DNA of 64,000 nucleotides. Origin: Euonymus europaeus. Taxonomy: Eukaryota > Streptophyta > Magnoliopsida > Celastrales > Celastraceae. Below the pieces are notes generated by a model. It saw nothing but the letters and a program-made list of their open reading frames with translations, was not told the DNA's origin and did not search any database. Positions 56,374-64,000 of this stretch are shown piece by piece; within the stretch, counting starts at the first letter, position 1; each line of letters opens with the position of its first letter. The DNA lies in contig OY756965.1 in assembly GCA_963580455.1 (NCBI GenBank), positions 4,352,501-4,416,500 of the forward strand, read 5' to 3'. The translations under genes and the position numbers were made by a program.

Positions 56374-56513
56374 AGTCTAACAAGCAATCTACAGTCTCCC
56401 GCTCCTCTGCTGAGGCAGAGTATAGAGCCCTCGCTACAACAACTTGTGAGCTCACATGGTTACTCTATCTCTTCAAGGATCTGCGATTGCCTCATCCTTA
56501 CTCCTGTGATAGT
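56374..56513 (+). pseudogene. old Copia relic, RNase H, left piece
   Basis: It reads SNKQSTVSRSSAEAEYRALA, then ELTWLLYLFKDLRLPHPYSCD, the Copia RNase H stretch. It is interrupted at 56513 by the young Copia 4. The upstream part of this relic is absent. Confidence 0.8.
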
Positions 56514-56697
56514 TATTATCATACTAACGTGTGTTTTAGGTTGTTACACAATCCACGTGTATAACACCTACTGGTTGAGTAGGAAGGTTTGTTACAAAGT
56601 GTATTATGGACGCAGATCATTTTACTATTTATAGTAATGTATTGTTTCTTCTACAGGAAGTAATAAGAATTACACATACTATTTTTCATCTTTAATA
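56514..56697 (+). repeat. Copia 4 5' LTR
   Basis: It starts TATTATCATACTAACGTG and ends TTTCATCTTTAATA, followed at 56698 by the primer site TGGTATCGGAGC. Confidence 0.95.
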
Positions 56698-56788
56698 TGG
56701 TATCGGAGCACTTATTGTAATTTTCTCTCATTTTCTTTCTGATTCTCTCACTTTCTTCACGCTTTCCTTCTTGCTTTTCCTGCAAAAC

Positions 56789-59698
56789 ATGGAGACTGCT
56801 CAGCTTGATCCAGCTGTCGATTCTTCCTCAAATCTGATCACTACTGCTGTTGTTGATCCGTCAGATCCATTTTATTTGCATCATTTAGATAATAATCCAG
56901 GTTTAATCCTTGTCTCTCAAGTTCTTACTGGTGAAAACTATGCATCTTGGAGTCGATCGATGCTTATTTCACTATCTGTCAAGAATAAACTGGGGTTTGT
57001 TGATGGTTCCATCAAGAAACCAGATGTTCTTGATACTGTTATGATAAAATTGTGGTCCAGAAACAACGATGTTGTTATGTCATGGATCTTGAATTCAGTT
57101 TCCAAAGATATTTCTGCAAGTATTCTGTATTGTGGATCTGCTCATAGTGTTTGGCAAGATCTTAAAGAACGTTTTCTTCAGAAAAATGGTCCGAGGATTT
57201 TTCAACTTCGTCGTGAGTTAATGAATCTCACACAAGGTCAATCTTCGATTAGTGTATATTTCACTAAATTGAAGACGGTTTGGGAGGAACTCAACAATTA
57301 TCGTCCACTTTGTACGTGTGGGCAGTGTTCTTGCGGAGGAATCAAACTTCTCAATGACTATTATCAAACTGAGTACATTATGTCTTTTCTTATGGGGCTT
57401 AATGATTCTTTTGCTCAAGTACGTGGACAATTGCTTCTTATGGATCCGCTGCCTTCCATTAACAAGGTATATTCTCTTGTTTCACAAGAAGAAAATCAGC
57501 GACAGATTGGTTATAATTGCTCTGTTGGTTCTGATAATGCCTCGAGCATGGCTTTTGCTGTACGATCTGAGAATTCTACAGTTCCTACTGGTTCTTCCAG
57601 TAATTATCGTGGCCAAAAGAAAGACCGTCATTTCTGCACTCATTGCAGTTATCATGGACATACAATCGAAAAATGTTACAAGTTACATGGTTATCCTCCT
57701 GGATATAAACCTAAACAGAGAACTCAATCTACTGCTGGTCAACATTATGTCAATCAAGTATCTACTGAACATACTGTTACTGATGGGAGTACTCAAGGGG
57801 GAAATTTCATTCAGTCTCTTAATCCCAATCAGTATCAACAACTCATACAAATGTTGACTTCTCATGCAGTGAATACTTCTGGATCATCATCCATTCCTGA
57901 TCATGACACTTCTGTTAATACAGGTATCTGTTTGTCTTTTTCCTTGGATCATAGTTTTTCTTCTTCTTCTTCCTGGATTGTTGACTCTGGAGCTACACGG
58001 CATGTGTGTTCAACTGCCAAAGCTTTTACGTTTATGAAACCTTTGACTGGTTCCACAGTTACTTTGCCTAATCATGCCAAGATTGCAGTTCATTTTTATG
58101 GTGATGTCACACTGAGTTCTCAGCTTATTCTCAAGGATGTTCTCTTTGTTCCACAATTTGGTTATAATCTCTTATCTGTTAGTGCACTCTTACATGGCAG
58201 CTCCCTTACAGTGAATTTTACTTCTACATCCTGCGTCATTCAGGACCATCAACAGATGATGATTGGCAAGGCTGATTGGGTGGAAGGACTTTATCTTCTC
58301 AACATTCCCATGGACAACAATAACATTTCTGCTTCAATAAACACTGTCTCTGCAAGCATGTGGCACGATAGGCTTGGACATTTAGCTTTTTCTCGTCTCA
58401 CTGTTTTGAGACCTCGGTTGAATATTGATTCTGTAACATTCCCTAGTAAAGATGTACCTTGTTATGTTTGTCCATTGGCAAAACAAAGGAGACTACCTTT
58501 TGTTGCTCATAATAATAGGGCTGAACATCTTTTTGATATAATTCATTGTGATATATGGGGACCTTTTCATCAGCCTTCTTATTCTGGTTATCGCTATTTC
58601 CTTACTTTGGTTGATGATCACAGTAGATTCACGTGGACATATCTACTGCAGCACAAGTCTGATGTTTCTACCATTATTCCACGATTTTTTAATATGGTCT
58701 CCACACAGTTCCAAGCAACTATTAAGGTGTTTCGATCTGACAATGCCCCTGAGTTGGTTTTCACTGATTATTTCCATGATAAGGGAGTATTGCATCAATT
58801 CTCTTGTGTTGAAAGACCTCAACAAAATTCTGTGGTGGAACGCAAGCACCAACACTTGCTCAATGTTGCTCGTGCTTTGTATTTTCAGTCTCGTATTCCT
58901 CTTCAATTTTGGACTGACTGTGTTCTTACGGCTACTTTTCTAATCAATCGTACTCCTTCTCCATTTCTCCAGAATCAAACTCCTTATAATCTACTGTATG
59001 CTTCTCAACCTGATTATTCATTACTTCGAGTCTTTGGTTGTCTTGCATTTGCTTCCACTCTTACTCATAATCGAACCAAGTTTCAACCTCGTTCTAGAGT
59101 GTGTGTTTTCATTGGTTATCCACGTGGTATGAAAGGATACAAATTATATGATCTTCAATCCAAACAAATTTTCTTTTCTCGTGATGTCATTTTCTTTGAA
59201 ACTCAATTCCCTTTCCACAAGGTTTCTTTTTCGGATGCTGATTGGGGGTCTTGTCCTGATACAAGGAGATCTGTCACTGGTTTTTGTATTTTTCTTGGTG
59301 ATTCATTGATTTCTTGGAAGGCCAAGAAACAAACAACGGTTTCTCGTTCATCCGCTGAGGCTGAATATCGGGCGCTTGCTTCTACCACCAGTGAGTTGGT
59401 TTGGATTCAACAGCTCTTACATGCTTTCCAGATAACTTGTTCTGGTTTGCCTCTTCTTTTCTGTGATAATCAAGCTGCCCTACACATTGCCAATAACCCC
59501 ATTTTTCATGAGAGGACTAAGCATATAGAAATTGATCTTCATTTCGTCCGGGATAAAGCTACATCTGGTCTCATTCGTTTACTTCCTATTCGGACTCAAC
59601 ACCAGCTTGCTGACATTTTTACAAAAGCTCTCCCTGCTGCTCGCTTATTTCCTCTTATTTCCAAGATGGCCATCAAAGATATTTATAGTCCATCTTGA
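56789..59698 (+). CDS. Copia polyprotein lacking reverse transcriptase (gag-PR-INT-RH)
   Basis: Uninterrupted frame; I prefer the ATG at 56789 (METAQLDPAV, 969 residues) to an in-frame start 18 bases upstream. Counting from the upstream start: gag with LTGENYASWSRSMLISLSVK (about 52-71) and the zinc knuckle CTHCSYHGHTIEKC (288-301); protease WIVDSGATRHVC (about 402); pre-integrase zinc region MWHDRLGH to CYVC; integrase with catalytic residues in CDIWGP (about 593), RSDNAPE (about 655) and VVERKH (about 688). The integrase end ETQFPFHK (about 816) is joined directly to RNase H FSDADWGSCPDTRRSVTGFC (about 821). The frame ends with SSAEAEYRALA and KHIEIDLHFVRDK. A full Copia polyprotein has several hundred more residues here, including the YVDD catalytic RT. 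No stop or frameshift is present. Reverse transcription would have to come from another element. Confidence 0.93.
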   Translation: METAQLDPAVDSSSNLITTAVVDPSDPFYLHHLDNNPGLILVSQVLTGENYASWSRSMLISLSVKNKLGFVDGSIKKPDVLDTVMIKLWSRNNDVVMSWILNSVSKDISASILYCGSAHSVWQDLKERFLQKNGPRIFQLRRELMNLTQGQSSISVYFTKLKTVWEELNNYRPLCTCGQCSCGGIKLLNDYYQTEYIMSFLMGLNDSFAQVRGQLLLMDPLPSINKVYSLVSQEENQRQIGYNCSVGSDNASSMAFAVRSENSTVPTGSSSNYRGQKKDRHFCTHCSYHGHTIEKCYKLHGYPPGYKPKQRTQSTAGQHYVNQVSTEHTVTDGSTQGGNFIQSLNPNQYQQLIQMLTSHAVNTSGSSSIPDHDTSVNTGICLSFSLDHSFSSSSSWIVDSGATRHVCSTAKAFTFMKPLTGSTVTLPNHAKIAVHFYGDVTLSSQLILKDVLFVPQFGYNLLSVSALLHGSSLTVNFTSTSCVIQDHQQMMIGKADWVEGLYLLNIPMDNNNISASINTVSASMWHDRLGHLAFSRLTVLRPRLNIDSVTFPSKDVPCYVCPLAKQRRLPFVAHNNRAEHLFDIIHCDIWGPFHQPSYSGYRYFLTLVDDHSRFTWTYLLQHKSDVSTIIPRFFNMVSTQFQATIKVFRSDNAPELVFTDYFHDKGVLHQFSCVERPQQNSVVERKHQHLLNVARALYFQSRIPLQFWTDCVLTATFLINRTPSPFLQNQTPYNLLYASQPDYSLLRVFGCLAFASTLTHNRTKFQPRSRVCVFIGYPRGMKGYKLYDLQSKQIFFSRDVIFFETQFPFHKVSFSDADWGSCPDTRRSVTGFCIFLGDSLISWKAKKQTTVSRSSAEAEYRALASTTSELVWIQQLLHAFQITCSGLPLLFCDNQAALHIANNPIFHERTKHIEIDLHFVRDKATSGLIRLLPIRTQHQLADIFTKALPAARLFPLISKMAIKDIYSPS

Positions 59699-59705
59699 GG
59701 GGGGC

Positions 59706-59889
59706 TATTATCATACTAACGTGTGTTTTAGGTTGTTACACAATCCACGTGTATAACACCTACTGGTTGAGTAGGAAGGTTTGTTACAAAGTGTATTATG
59801 GACGCAGATCATTTTACTATTTATAGTAATGTACTGTTTCTTCTACAGGAAGTAATAAGAATTACACATACTATTTTTCATCTTTAATA
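59706..59889 (+). repeat. Copia 4 3' LTR
   Basis: This is the partner of the LTR at 56514 with one substitution. The polypurine tract TTGAGGGGGGC lies immediately upstream (59695-59705), overlapping the stop codon of the polyprotein. Confidence 0.95.
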
Positions 59890-60380
59890 ATAGTAAAGCT
59901 GCATTACACATAACAGTCAATCCTATTTTCCACAAATGTACTAAACACATTGAAATTGATTGTCATGTTGTCTGTGAGAAGCTTCTGATCAGTACAATTA
60001 AATTAAACTCTGCATGTTGCTTCTACTAACCAGGTGGCCGATGTCATGACCAAATCTTTAGGAACTGGACAATTTCATCGGTTAGTTTGAAAGATGAATG
60101 TGTTTGTTATTCATTCCTCTTGAGGGGGAGTATTACGCATCATGGAGGTGTTCCTAACAACCAGCTGTGTGACGTGTACTGTGATCACGTGATCAGTTAA
60201 GCTACACGTGTAGTTATTATAATACATTTACTATTATTTGTAAATTAGTTAGTCTATATATGGATGATAAACTCATCTCTGTAAACTTAACGAATTGAAT
60301 AAGAAATCTGCTCTACAATATTTCAGTTTCTTTTCTTTCAATTCTCTGCTTTAATGGCATCTTCATATTCATAAATTCTA
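59890..60380 (+). pseudogene. old Copia relic, RNase H end and 3' LTR fragment
   Basis: After the duplicated ATAGT the host sequence continues KAALHITVNPIFHKCTKHIE, then IDCHVV, the C-terminal RNase H of Copia, with later frame breaks. A polypurine tract TTGAGGGGGAG at about 60119-60130 is followed by LTR-like sequence starting TATTACGCATCATGG and reaching about 60330-60380. The left part of this element lies at 56374-56513. Its 5' LTR was not found. Confidence 0.75.
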
Positions 60381-62100
60381 AAAAATTGCAAGATTTGCTT
60401 TGTTAGAAGATCAGCGAACTGTATCGCTCGTTTGCTTGCAAGAGCGGCATGTTCTATGCCTGGTGCCCAAGTATGGAGTAGTACAGTCCCCTCTTTTATT
60501 TGTAATGCTTTGCTTTTAGATTTGATTAATTGAAATATCTTTGAATTTTTTTAAAAAAGTAACTCTTTAAATTTGAAAGAAATCATGAGATCCTATATTG
60601 GGCTCACAACTTCAGTTGATTTCTTAATTTTTGGTCGTGCGATTGTTCGTTTGGCTTACTTAAAAAAAACAGTGTAAAAGCTCCAAAACAAATAAACAAA
60701 CGGACCCTTAAGAAAATGAAGATTAACAATAATTTAAATCTATAAAAACTGTTAAAGTTTTTAGAAAAAAAATGATAATGAGAAAAATCGTCAAGCAAGC
60801 TTTTTAATCCAACCACGTATACTGAAACTGAAGGGAGTGTGCCTCAGCGCACGATAGTTGATATATGAACGGTCAATTTCAGCCACTGACTGAGAATTCC
60901 TACAGCATGGCGTCTTATTCTTGTAGACTCAGGACATATCAAATTGGCATAATCAAGAATATCAAATTGGCATAATTTTATATGTCAATAAGGAATTGAA
61001 TAGTTTTCATCTTTTACAGAACAATAAAAATCTAAAATATTACTAGTCCATCTACGTTGCCATTGGATATTCAAGTTGGGTTCAAATCATACAGACTCGA
61101 AAGGTTTTGAACTCGATCCCCTTTAGAACTCGATCCCCTTTAGAGCAATATCTTTATAGTCATGTGCTGGGATTTGGGATCAACTTGTAGGAGACTTTTA
61201 TATGCACGGGTTGAACAGAACAACAGATATCTAAAACATCACTTGTCCAACTTTCTTTGTCCAAATCGAACATTGTCCAGTATGAAAAGAATCGCCAGTT
61301 TATTAAGTATAACAAGTTGTATCAACTTCCTTTGCTATGTCTCCAATAATTGTGTCAGGCGACTCAGGCCACGGAATTTATTGGTCACCTTCAACAAAAA
61401 CCCTGCATAAGAGCAATTACACCAAGAATCATCACATATACTTGCAAGCAAAGTTTATGACATATTGACATGACAAAGAAAATCCAGCGAGAGGCTCGAG
61501 AGTACATGTGTAGACAGCTCAGTGTCATATGCAGACAAGCAGAGGCCAAAAGATTTGTATATACCGACGACTCTGTGACGCAGAAAGGAAAGAGTTTCTT
61601 CTGTGTGTACGTTTTGACAAATACGATACTCAAAATAAAGGATTCATCAGTCTTTTTGAAATTCTCTACTGTCACTCACGGTAACCAAAAACCCACACCC
61701 ACCCCACTCGACTGCGGTAATTCTATACTGGGTTGGGTATGGATGTGGCTCTTAACTTTATTTACTCTCTGTCCCAAAGTTGTTTACTTTTATTTTCTTT
61801 TACATGAAAAAGCTTTATTCATTGTTCTTCATTTCTTTGCTTTGTACAATAAGCAGCAACTTTTTCTTTTTCTTCAATTTTGAAAATCAGGGGAATAATC
61901 TGGATTTGGTAAAGATGACGGTGGAAGATGCTTTTATGCAAAGCTTTCTCTTCAAGAGATTGAAGTAAAGAAGCCTAGACCCCCATTAAATAAAATACTA
62001 GACAATCATGAAGTAGTGTAATGCAATGCAAGTGAGAATCCTCTTGGGTCACAAGTTGGTGTGTTTTTGGTTTCTTTATCGCTTTGGGAGGCTCTATCTA
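60381..62100. other. intergenic upstream of the transporter gene
   Basis: AT-rich sequence with small direct repeats (atcaaattggcataat near 60940 and 60960; gaactcgatcccctttaga near 61110 and 61125). A plus-strand frame of 137 codons at 61470-61883 has no recognisable content. No gene is called. Confidence 0.5.
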
Positions 62101-62513
62101 TTTGATAGAGGACTAGCTCCTTTTGCTTTTTCGACTGCCTCTTCACGCTCGCTTTTATGTTCCTTGTTCCCCAAGTGGGTCTTTTCTGCCTCTAAAACTT
62201 AAACTTCACAGATTCACATTGCACTAAATTGCGTAACCATCCTTTCGAGCCTTTAATGCCTCTTTGTTTTTGGTCTGTTTTACTGCAATATGGAGCTTCT
62301 TTTGGCGTTGCTGCTTGTTTAGCTTCAGTTAATGAGACTTTCGAGTGAGGTCTTAGCTTTTGGCTGGTGTTGTGAGAGGAGGTCCTTTCGGAGATTGAGA
62401 CGTCTGGGAAAGATTTTTAAGGGGTTTTTGTATTAAGATTTATTATAGTAAATCGGGGTTTCTTGGTGCGTCTGTAGGATAGAGAGACAGAGAAACAGAG
62501 GGAGACAGAAGCC
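62101..62513 (+). promoter_or_regulatory. probable promoter/5' UTR of transporter gene
   Basis: Sequence just upstream of the ATG at 62514 turns purine-rich (agagagacagagaaacagag), as is common in plant 5' UTRs. No unambiguous TATA box or start site can be named. An intron in the 5' UTR is possible. Confidence 0.35.
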
Positions 62514-63944
62514 ATGGCAGGGGGAGGAGGAGCTGCGCCGCCGCCAAAACAGGAGGAGTTACAGCCACACCCAGTAAAAGATCAACTGCCCAATGTTGCC
62601 TTCTGCATTACAAGTCCGCCGCCTTGGCGTGAGTTTATATTGTTTCTCTTTTCTTTTTTTTTGTATTTGGTTAAGTCACTTCTCTGGGTTCATAGAATTA
62701 CCATTTACCAACCATGTTGGAGTCCTTTGGTTCTACCCATTTCACAGTCTTTATTTGGTCTAGGAACTACCCTGATTTTAGTTTTTACATACATTTGGGT
62801 TGCAACTAATGTTGCAATATACTGCCCCCATTGTGCTTTAATGATTTTGCTTTGCTCCTGCCGTTGTGAAATTGACGGGAGATGTAATTCAACCTCCATT
62901 TGTTTGTCAATCTCTTGATTTTAATTATGGGTTTACTTTGAATTGCAGCGGAGGCCATTCTACTTGGCTTCCAACATTATCTGGTGATGCTTGGAACAAC
63001 AGTTCTTATACCCACCTCTTTAGTTCCGCAAATGGGCGGAGGACATGTAAGCTTTTCATAGAGACGAACAGATCAGACAAGTGTTTATTATGTTAAATAT
63101 TCCCATTACAAGGATCTGTTGAGATTTTTGTTCAAAATTTTTCTTTACTCACCAATTGCCATTGAAATTTTCCTTGTCAGGAAGAAAAAGCAAAAATGAT
63201 TCAGACACTTCTTTTTGTAGCTGGAATCAACACATTGTTCCAAACCCTTTTTGGTACTCGACTTCCTGCTGTAATTGGAGCCTCTTACACTTACGTTCCC
63301 ACAACCATTTCAATTATCTTGGCCGGTCGATACAGTGACATTGTGAATCCTCAGGAGGTGGCTTGACAGGAACCCTACCTATTTTGAATTTACCTTGTTG
63401 TACCTGTTTTTTTCTTTTTTCAATTTTGCTGCACTCATGTCAATGTGAAAATGTGATTATAATTCACCAGTCTCTCATAAATTTGCAGAAATTTGAGAAA
63501 ATAATGCGGGGAATCCAAGGTGCACTTATTGTCGCCTCAACTCTCCAAATTGTAGTTGGCTTTAGTGGTCTTTGGCGTAATGTTGCAAGGTTAGCTATGA
63601 TATTTTTCAGATAATCCAATGCCTATGCTGTTTTTAGCTGCTTGCACAGGATCGTTGGCTTGATTATTGAGAGCATGACATTGTTTTTTCATTCCTCTAT
63701 TAATTTGTCCGGTTAAAATCTGAACTCCAAGTTATAATGACATATGGATTTGGCATTGAATTTGTCCCCAAAAAGTTGACATAGAAATAAAAAAATTGAC
63801 CATTCTTGTGTCGTATTTAAAAGGCCTCTTAAACTTATGTTTCTCATTTTTATGTTTCCGTTGGCTAGGTTCTTAAGTCCCCTGTCTGCTGTACCATTGG
63901 TTGCGCTCTCTGGATTTGGGCTATATGAATTTGGGTTTCCTGTG
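62514..63944 (+). CDS. nucleobase-ascorbate transporter, 5' part (five exons)
   Basis: Exons 62514-62628, 62949-63046, 63181-63357, 63489-63589 and 63869-63944 join into one frame of 189 codons, and the gene continues beyond the window. The start MAGGGGAAPPPKQEELQPHP and KDQLPNVAFCITSPPPW are typical of plant NAT/NCS2 family members. They are followed by EAILLGFQHYLVMLGTTVLI, QTLLFVAGINTLFQTLFGTR, PAVIGASYTYVPTTISIILA, GALIVASTLQIVVGFSGLWR and SAVPLVALSGFGLYEFGFPV. Several of these are membrane helices (about residues 42-60, 77-97, 105-122, 143-160 and 170-186). The family transports xanthine, uric acid, uracil or similar nucleobases across membranes; plant members are not proven ascorbate carriers. 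The NAT signature and substrate-binding helices 8-10 lie outside the window. Splice sites are all GT-AG and no lesion is seen. It seems closest to the NAT1/NAT2-type group, but I would not assign a number. Confidence 0.93.
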
Positions 63945-64000
63945 GTATGTGTGTATGTGTTTGTTCTCCTCTCAGAACATTCTCTTTGATTACCATATGT

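Larger units (their letters stand above)
56514..59889 (+). mobile_element. Ty1/Copia retrotransposon 4, very young, RT deleted in frame
   Basis: LTRs of 184 bp differ at a single position (T/C at the base of GTAATGTAT/CTG). An exact 5-bp duplication ATAGT flanks the element (56509-56513 and 59890-59894). Removing the element restores the host Copia frame C-D-S-K-A-A-L-H. LTR ends are TATTA...TAATA, not TG...CA. A primer site TGGTATCGGAGC follows the 5' LTR and a polypurine tract GAGGGGGG precedes the 3' LTR. One long frame encodes gag, protease, integrase and RNase H without reverse transcriptase. The element is 3376 bp. Confidence 0.95.

Noticed and set aside
60131..60380. A complete LTR pair for the old Copia relic
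   Set aside because: Only the 3' LTR-like segment is visible; no matching 5' copy was found left of 56374.
61470..61883. Plus-strand frame of 137 codons upstream of the transporter gene
   Set aside because: No recognisable domain; the C-terminal half is translated poly-pyrimidine sequence. Likely chance.

Overview
This window is nuclear DNA of a flowering plant, most likely a eudicot. The evidence is AT-rich intergenic sequence, spliced genes with short exons and GT-AG introns, plant gene families (trichome-birefringence-like, nucleobase-ascorbate transporter, organelle/cytosol-type threonyl-tRNA synthetase) and a dense load of plant transposons. I cannot name the species from sequence alone.

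Only three host genes look potentially functional, and two of them are cut or incomplete here. The first is the 3' two thirds of a threonyl-tRNA synthetase (nine exons, 9219-16463, +). The second is a complete two-exon TBL/DUF231 polysaccharide O-acetyltransferase-type gene (23101-24529, -). The third is the 5' part of a nucleobase-ascorbate transporter (62514-63944, +, running off the right edge). An LSM12-like gene at 54799-55617 is broken: it has an in-frame stop and lacks an expected exon.

The rest is mostly transposons, many nested. At 1-8081 a degenerate Ty1/Copia element (-) has two hAT elements inside its RNase H region. One (1324-3570) has a perfect 8-bp target duplication and an internal deletion that removes the transposase core. 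The other (1 to about 1236) continues past the left edge. At 31678-36064 lies a second Copia element (-) without an integrase core. At 37077-48836 lies an almost complete Athila/Tat-like Ty3/Gypsy element with 1.5-kb LTRs, a perfect AAAAT duplication, a tRNA-Asp-type primer site and an extra ORF between pol and the 3' LTR. At 50381-54656 a third Copia element lacks its protease. At 56514-59889 a very young Copia element (one mismatch between its LTRs) carries an uninterrupted gag-protease-integrase-RNase H frame from which the reverse transcriptase has been cleanly removed. It sits in the RNase H region of an older Copia relic.

Smaller elements fill the gaps: a PIF/Harbinger-type MITE and an Au-like SINE in introns of the synthetase gene; a complete tRNA-derived SINE with long direct repeats (26335-26553); a pair of related hAT-type MITEs (25007-25625 and 49012-about 50066); two long-inverted-repeat elements (17719-18617 and 19006-20528), the second filled by a 19-24 bp minisatellite; and LINE relics at about 16990-17300, 29730-29990 and 36065-36853.

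The genes share no pathway and show no operon-like arrangement. The common theme is that the autonomous-type elements here are deletion derivatives, and the three complete Copia copies have each lost a different enzymatic domain. All calls come from reading the sequence; no database search was run.
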